Of a DNA stretch of 41,193 nt, positions 38,601 through 41,193 are shown piece after piece (within the stretch, counting starts at the first letter, position 1; the number at the start of each line of letters is the position of its first letter). A model generated the notes under the pieces. That model saw only the letters and a list, made by a program, of their open reading frames with translations. It searched no databases and was not told where the DNA came from. The translations under genes and the position numbers were made by a program. Source of the DNA: Azolla pinnata (taxonomy: Eukaryota > Streptophyta > Polypodiopsida > Salviniales > Salviniaceae); NCBI GenBank assembly GCA_037176905.1, contig JBBBWG010031020.1:1-41193 (forward strand). Reading direction: 5' to 3'.

Positions 38601-41193
38601 ATGGGAAACGTTCCGGCAGCTCCGTCGCGGAAACGCCAACACCGTGGAGTCGTCCTCGCCGTCACCGACTTCCCCTTGTACGCGCGCATGACTCTCGCCG
38701 ACAAGATCCTGTTCCGAGTAAGCGACAAGATCCTCCCGTTATCGATTCAATCCGAATCCGTAGGGGCGATCGGAATCGTCTGGCTTGAGCGAGGTTCCCG
38801 CATCGAAGAAGATCATTGGAGAGACCCCAGACAAAAGAGATTGGTTGTTGTTTGGTTTGGTTTGGTTTTGTGTGGGACCGCCGCAGATCGTTCATTGGGT
38901 GGACAGGCGCATCACGTTCTGGAGGCTCCCCGTCGCGCTAGGCCTCGCGTACCTCGAGATCCGGAGGGGCCTTCACCAGCGCTACAGCTTGCTCGATGTG
39001 CCCGAGAGGCCTGGTTCCAGCTACGCCGCCGACGAGGGCAACCACTTCTTCGGCCGCAACATGCCCACCGACTACCGCAACGACGAGGTGCGTGCTGGTT
39101 ATTGTCGCCCGATTCGCAGTCGAGGGATCTTTCCTCCTCAAGATCCCTGTATTACTATCAGCATAACCATTCGCTCGCCTCTATAACCGGTAGTGTTCGG
39201 TTCATTCAACACGACAAGGGGTTAAGCTATGGTCAGCTAATTTGTTTGGGGGGGAGGGAGGATGGGGGCTGATCCCCATTAGGGAATTGAAGGGCGACGA
39301 TTCGACGCTAGCCCCTGATCAGCGAAATGTGATTGTATCGAAAAATGAGATGATGCCGATCTTGTTGTTGTTGTTGTTGTTGTTGTTGTTTGTTGTCATC
39401 GTCGCCGATAGATCCTGGATCCCCACCCCACGCTGGTCGCGTCCAAGCTTCTCGCGCGCAAGACGCTCGTCGACACGGGCTTGCAATTCAACCTGCTCGC
39501 CGCGAGCTGGATCCAGTTCATGATCCACGATTGGGTGGATCATCTCGAGGACGCGACGAAGGTACCTCTTGCTTTTGTACTAGCAACTACCCAATGGAGC
39601 TCGATCGATCGACGCCGTAATCCAAACAACTGGAGATGCCGAAAATCTCATGTACTGGTAACAGCTTGTGGATCATGTCTGTTCCAGGTGCTCGACGTCG
39701 AGGCTCCAACGGGCGTCGTCCCCTCGTGTCCGCTCGCCTCGTACAAGTTCTTCGCCTCCAAGGAGTTCCCGACGCGGCCCAACGACAACGACATCAACGT
39801 CGGATACAGGAACATCCGCACGCCCGAATGGTTCGGCATGATCGGTGTTTCCATTGTTTGTTTGTTTTTTCCTCTTCTTTTTCTTCTCCATAGAAAAGGA
39901 TTCATGCTGCTGCTACCTACTGTTTCTAAATGGGATGCACTCTACGAATCGATCAAACCGACAAAACGGGAGGCGACGATTCGTCGTCGGTAAAGAGAAG
40001 AGTCATATATGTGCACATACATAGAGTCTAGCTTCCGGAGAGATTCATTACCAATCTCCCTATACCTTATCCGCAAAACTAGAATTCGGTCGCAAATCAC
40101 ACACAGGATGTGTGGAGCATATCTATCTACGTGCGATCTAAACCGAAACGTGCATGCGGTGCTCCCCCGCCCCCCCCCGTAGCCTAGTAACTGGAGCCGA
40201 TCGAATCGTCTCGATCGGCTCGGTTCTATGTTGCATTCGGCAGGGACGGGAGCGTGATCTACGGGAGCCACGCGGAGCAGGTGCGGCGCGTGCGCACGTT
40301 CCGCGACGGGAAGCTGCGATTGTCCCAAAGTGGCATCGTCGAGTTCGACGACGACGACGGCGGGCTGCCGGTGAGCGGCGACGTGCGCAACACGTGGGCC
40401 GGAATGATCGTGCTGCAGTCGCTGTTCGTGAGCGAGCACAACGCGGTTTGCGACATGCTGAAGGTAATATTCATCGCAAAGCCCCATCCGATTCGTCATC
40501 GACCATGTCAAGAAGATTTCGCGAAATGTGACGCACCATCGATCGCTCGCGGGCATTGCTTAGAGAGACGCTGACTTGTTACGGTTTTTTTTTTTTCTCG
40601 CGACCTTGCGCGTCGAATCCATTCGGGGGACTCTTTAGAAACACCACCCGCACTTCGACGACGAAGAGCTCTACCAACGCGCGAAGCTCGTCACGGCGGC
40701 CACCATGGCCAAGGTCCACACCATCGACTGGACGGTGGAGCTCCTCAAAATGGACACGCTCTACGTCGGGATGCGAGCGAACTGGTACCCGCTTCCTAGT
40801 GATGCCGATTCCCATTGATCAAACGCCCACAATCGATTCCGAATGAGAAAACATGGGTCTGATCGAAATGCTGCCCCGATTCGGCGGGGTCATCAGCATC
40901 ATCATCATCATCATCATCATCATCATAATCATCGCAGGTACGGCCTGCTCGGCAAGACGTTCAAGAGCATCTTCGGGCACACGGGCAGCTCGGTCTTGAG
41001 CGGGTTCATCGGGAAGCCGGAGCCCGAGGACCACGGCGTGCCCTACTCGCTCACCGAGGAGTTTGTCGGGGTGTATCGCATGCACTCGCTGCTGCCCGAC
41101 TCGGTCGCCGTGAGGGACATCGAGAAGCGGCGATCCGGAGGGCAAAGAACCCGCGTTCCGCCCATCGCCAGAGAGTTCGGTTTTCTCTGTTCG
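38601..41193 (+). CDS. DOX1: Fatty-acid alpha-dioxygenase (alpha-DOX / PIOX), 5' part
   Basis: A haem enzyme of the peroxidase-cyclooxygenase superfamily that adds O2 to the alpha carbon of fatty acids, giving 2-hydroperoxides; in plants it is linked to pathogen and stress responses. Seven exons are visible: 38601-38717, 38887-39087, 39412-39561, 39688-39830, 40244-40463, 40639-40784 and from 40938 past the window end; 411 codons of about 640 typical. Seen: LYARMTLADKILFR, IVHWVDRRI, AYLEIRRGLHQRYSLL, HFFGRNMP, AASWIQFMIHDWVDHLED (distal haem His in HDW), NIRTPEW joined to DGSVIYGS, DVRNTWAG, SEHNAVCDMLK, KVHTIDWTVELLKMDTL, YGLLGKTFK, and VYRMHSLLPD, with the catalytic Tyr and proximal haem His. 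All active-site residues in range are intact. The last 60 bases match the family only loosely. Exons are very GC-rich, introns carry TTG and ATC repeats. The start ATG gives a short hydrophilic leader that differs from the angiosperm N-terminus. Confidence 0.93.
39363..39391. repeat. (TTG)n microsatellite in alpha-dioxygenase intron 2
   Basis: About nine TTG units, ending some 20 bases before the exon 3 acceptor at 39410-39411, so the tract takes the place of the polypyrimidine stretch. Confidence 0.85.
40898..40926. repeat. (ATC)n microsatellite in alpha-dioxygenase intron 6
   Basis: About nine to ten ATC units immediately before the exon 7 acceptor (AG at 40936-40937). As in intron 2, the repeat lies where branch point and pyrimidine tract are expected. 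Confidence 0.85.

Overview
This is a stretch of nuclear chromosome from a land plant. Every recognisable gene is split by spliceosomal introns (GT-AG, one GC-AG), the families are plant forms (LPR-type ferroxidase, alpha-dioxygenase, DETOXIFICATION/MATE carrier), and intergenic DNA is AT-rich with many microsatellites. I cannot fix the lineage; the introns (mostly about 75-1800 bp) are longer than those of a very compact genome such as Selaginella. There is no bacterial-style organisation, CRISPR array, recognisable tRNA/rRNA gene or recognisable transposon. All calls come from reading the sequence and from memory of family motifs; no searches were run.

Layout, all seven genes on the + strand: (1) 1-1524, 3' part of an LPR1/LPR2-like multicopper oxidase, cut by the window start. 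(2) 3632-8284, ATG3, the E2-like enzyme of autophagy, 9 exons, 300 aa. (3) 9743-11632, elongation factor TFIIS, 2 exons, 341 aa. (4) 13396-24917, TAF2, a TFIID subunit with an inactive M1-aminopeptidase-like domain, 26 exons, 1245 aa. (5) 26545 to about 30224, nuclear poly(A) polymerase (PAPS type), 10 certain exons, C-terminal end unresolved. (6) 32488-36135, MATE transporter, 9 exons whose frame is kept throughout except for an in-frame TGA and a defective splice donor; probably a disabled gene. (7) 38601 to window end, fatty-acid alpha-dioxygenase (DOX/PIOX), 7 exons visible, cut by the window end.

The three middle genes all serve nuclear mRNA production: promoter recognition (TAF2), elongation (TFIIS) and 3'-end polyadenylation (PAPS). 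They are separate transcription units, but each has plant telo-box-like AAACCCTA motifs and purine/pyrimidine trinucleotide-type tracts near its 5' end, so they may share regulation. The outer genes (LPR, DOX) have strikingly GC-rich exons, while the middle genes are AT-rich.

I did not find a new biological system. The points most worth a second look are the disabled-looking MATE gene, the triplicated basic motif in the TAF2 tail, the GC-AG intron and unresolved 3' end of the poly(A) polymerase, the shared telo-boxes, and a duplicated segment of about 55 bp just upstream of the alpha-dioxygenase.
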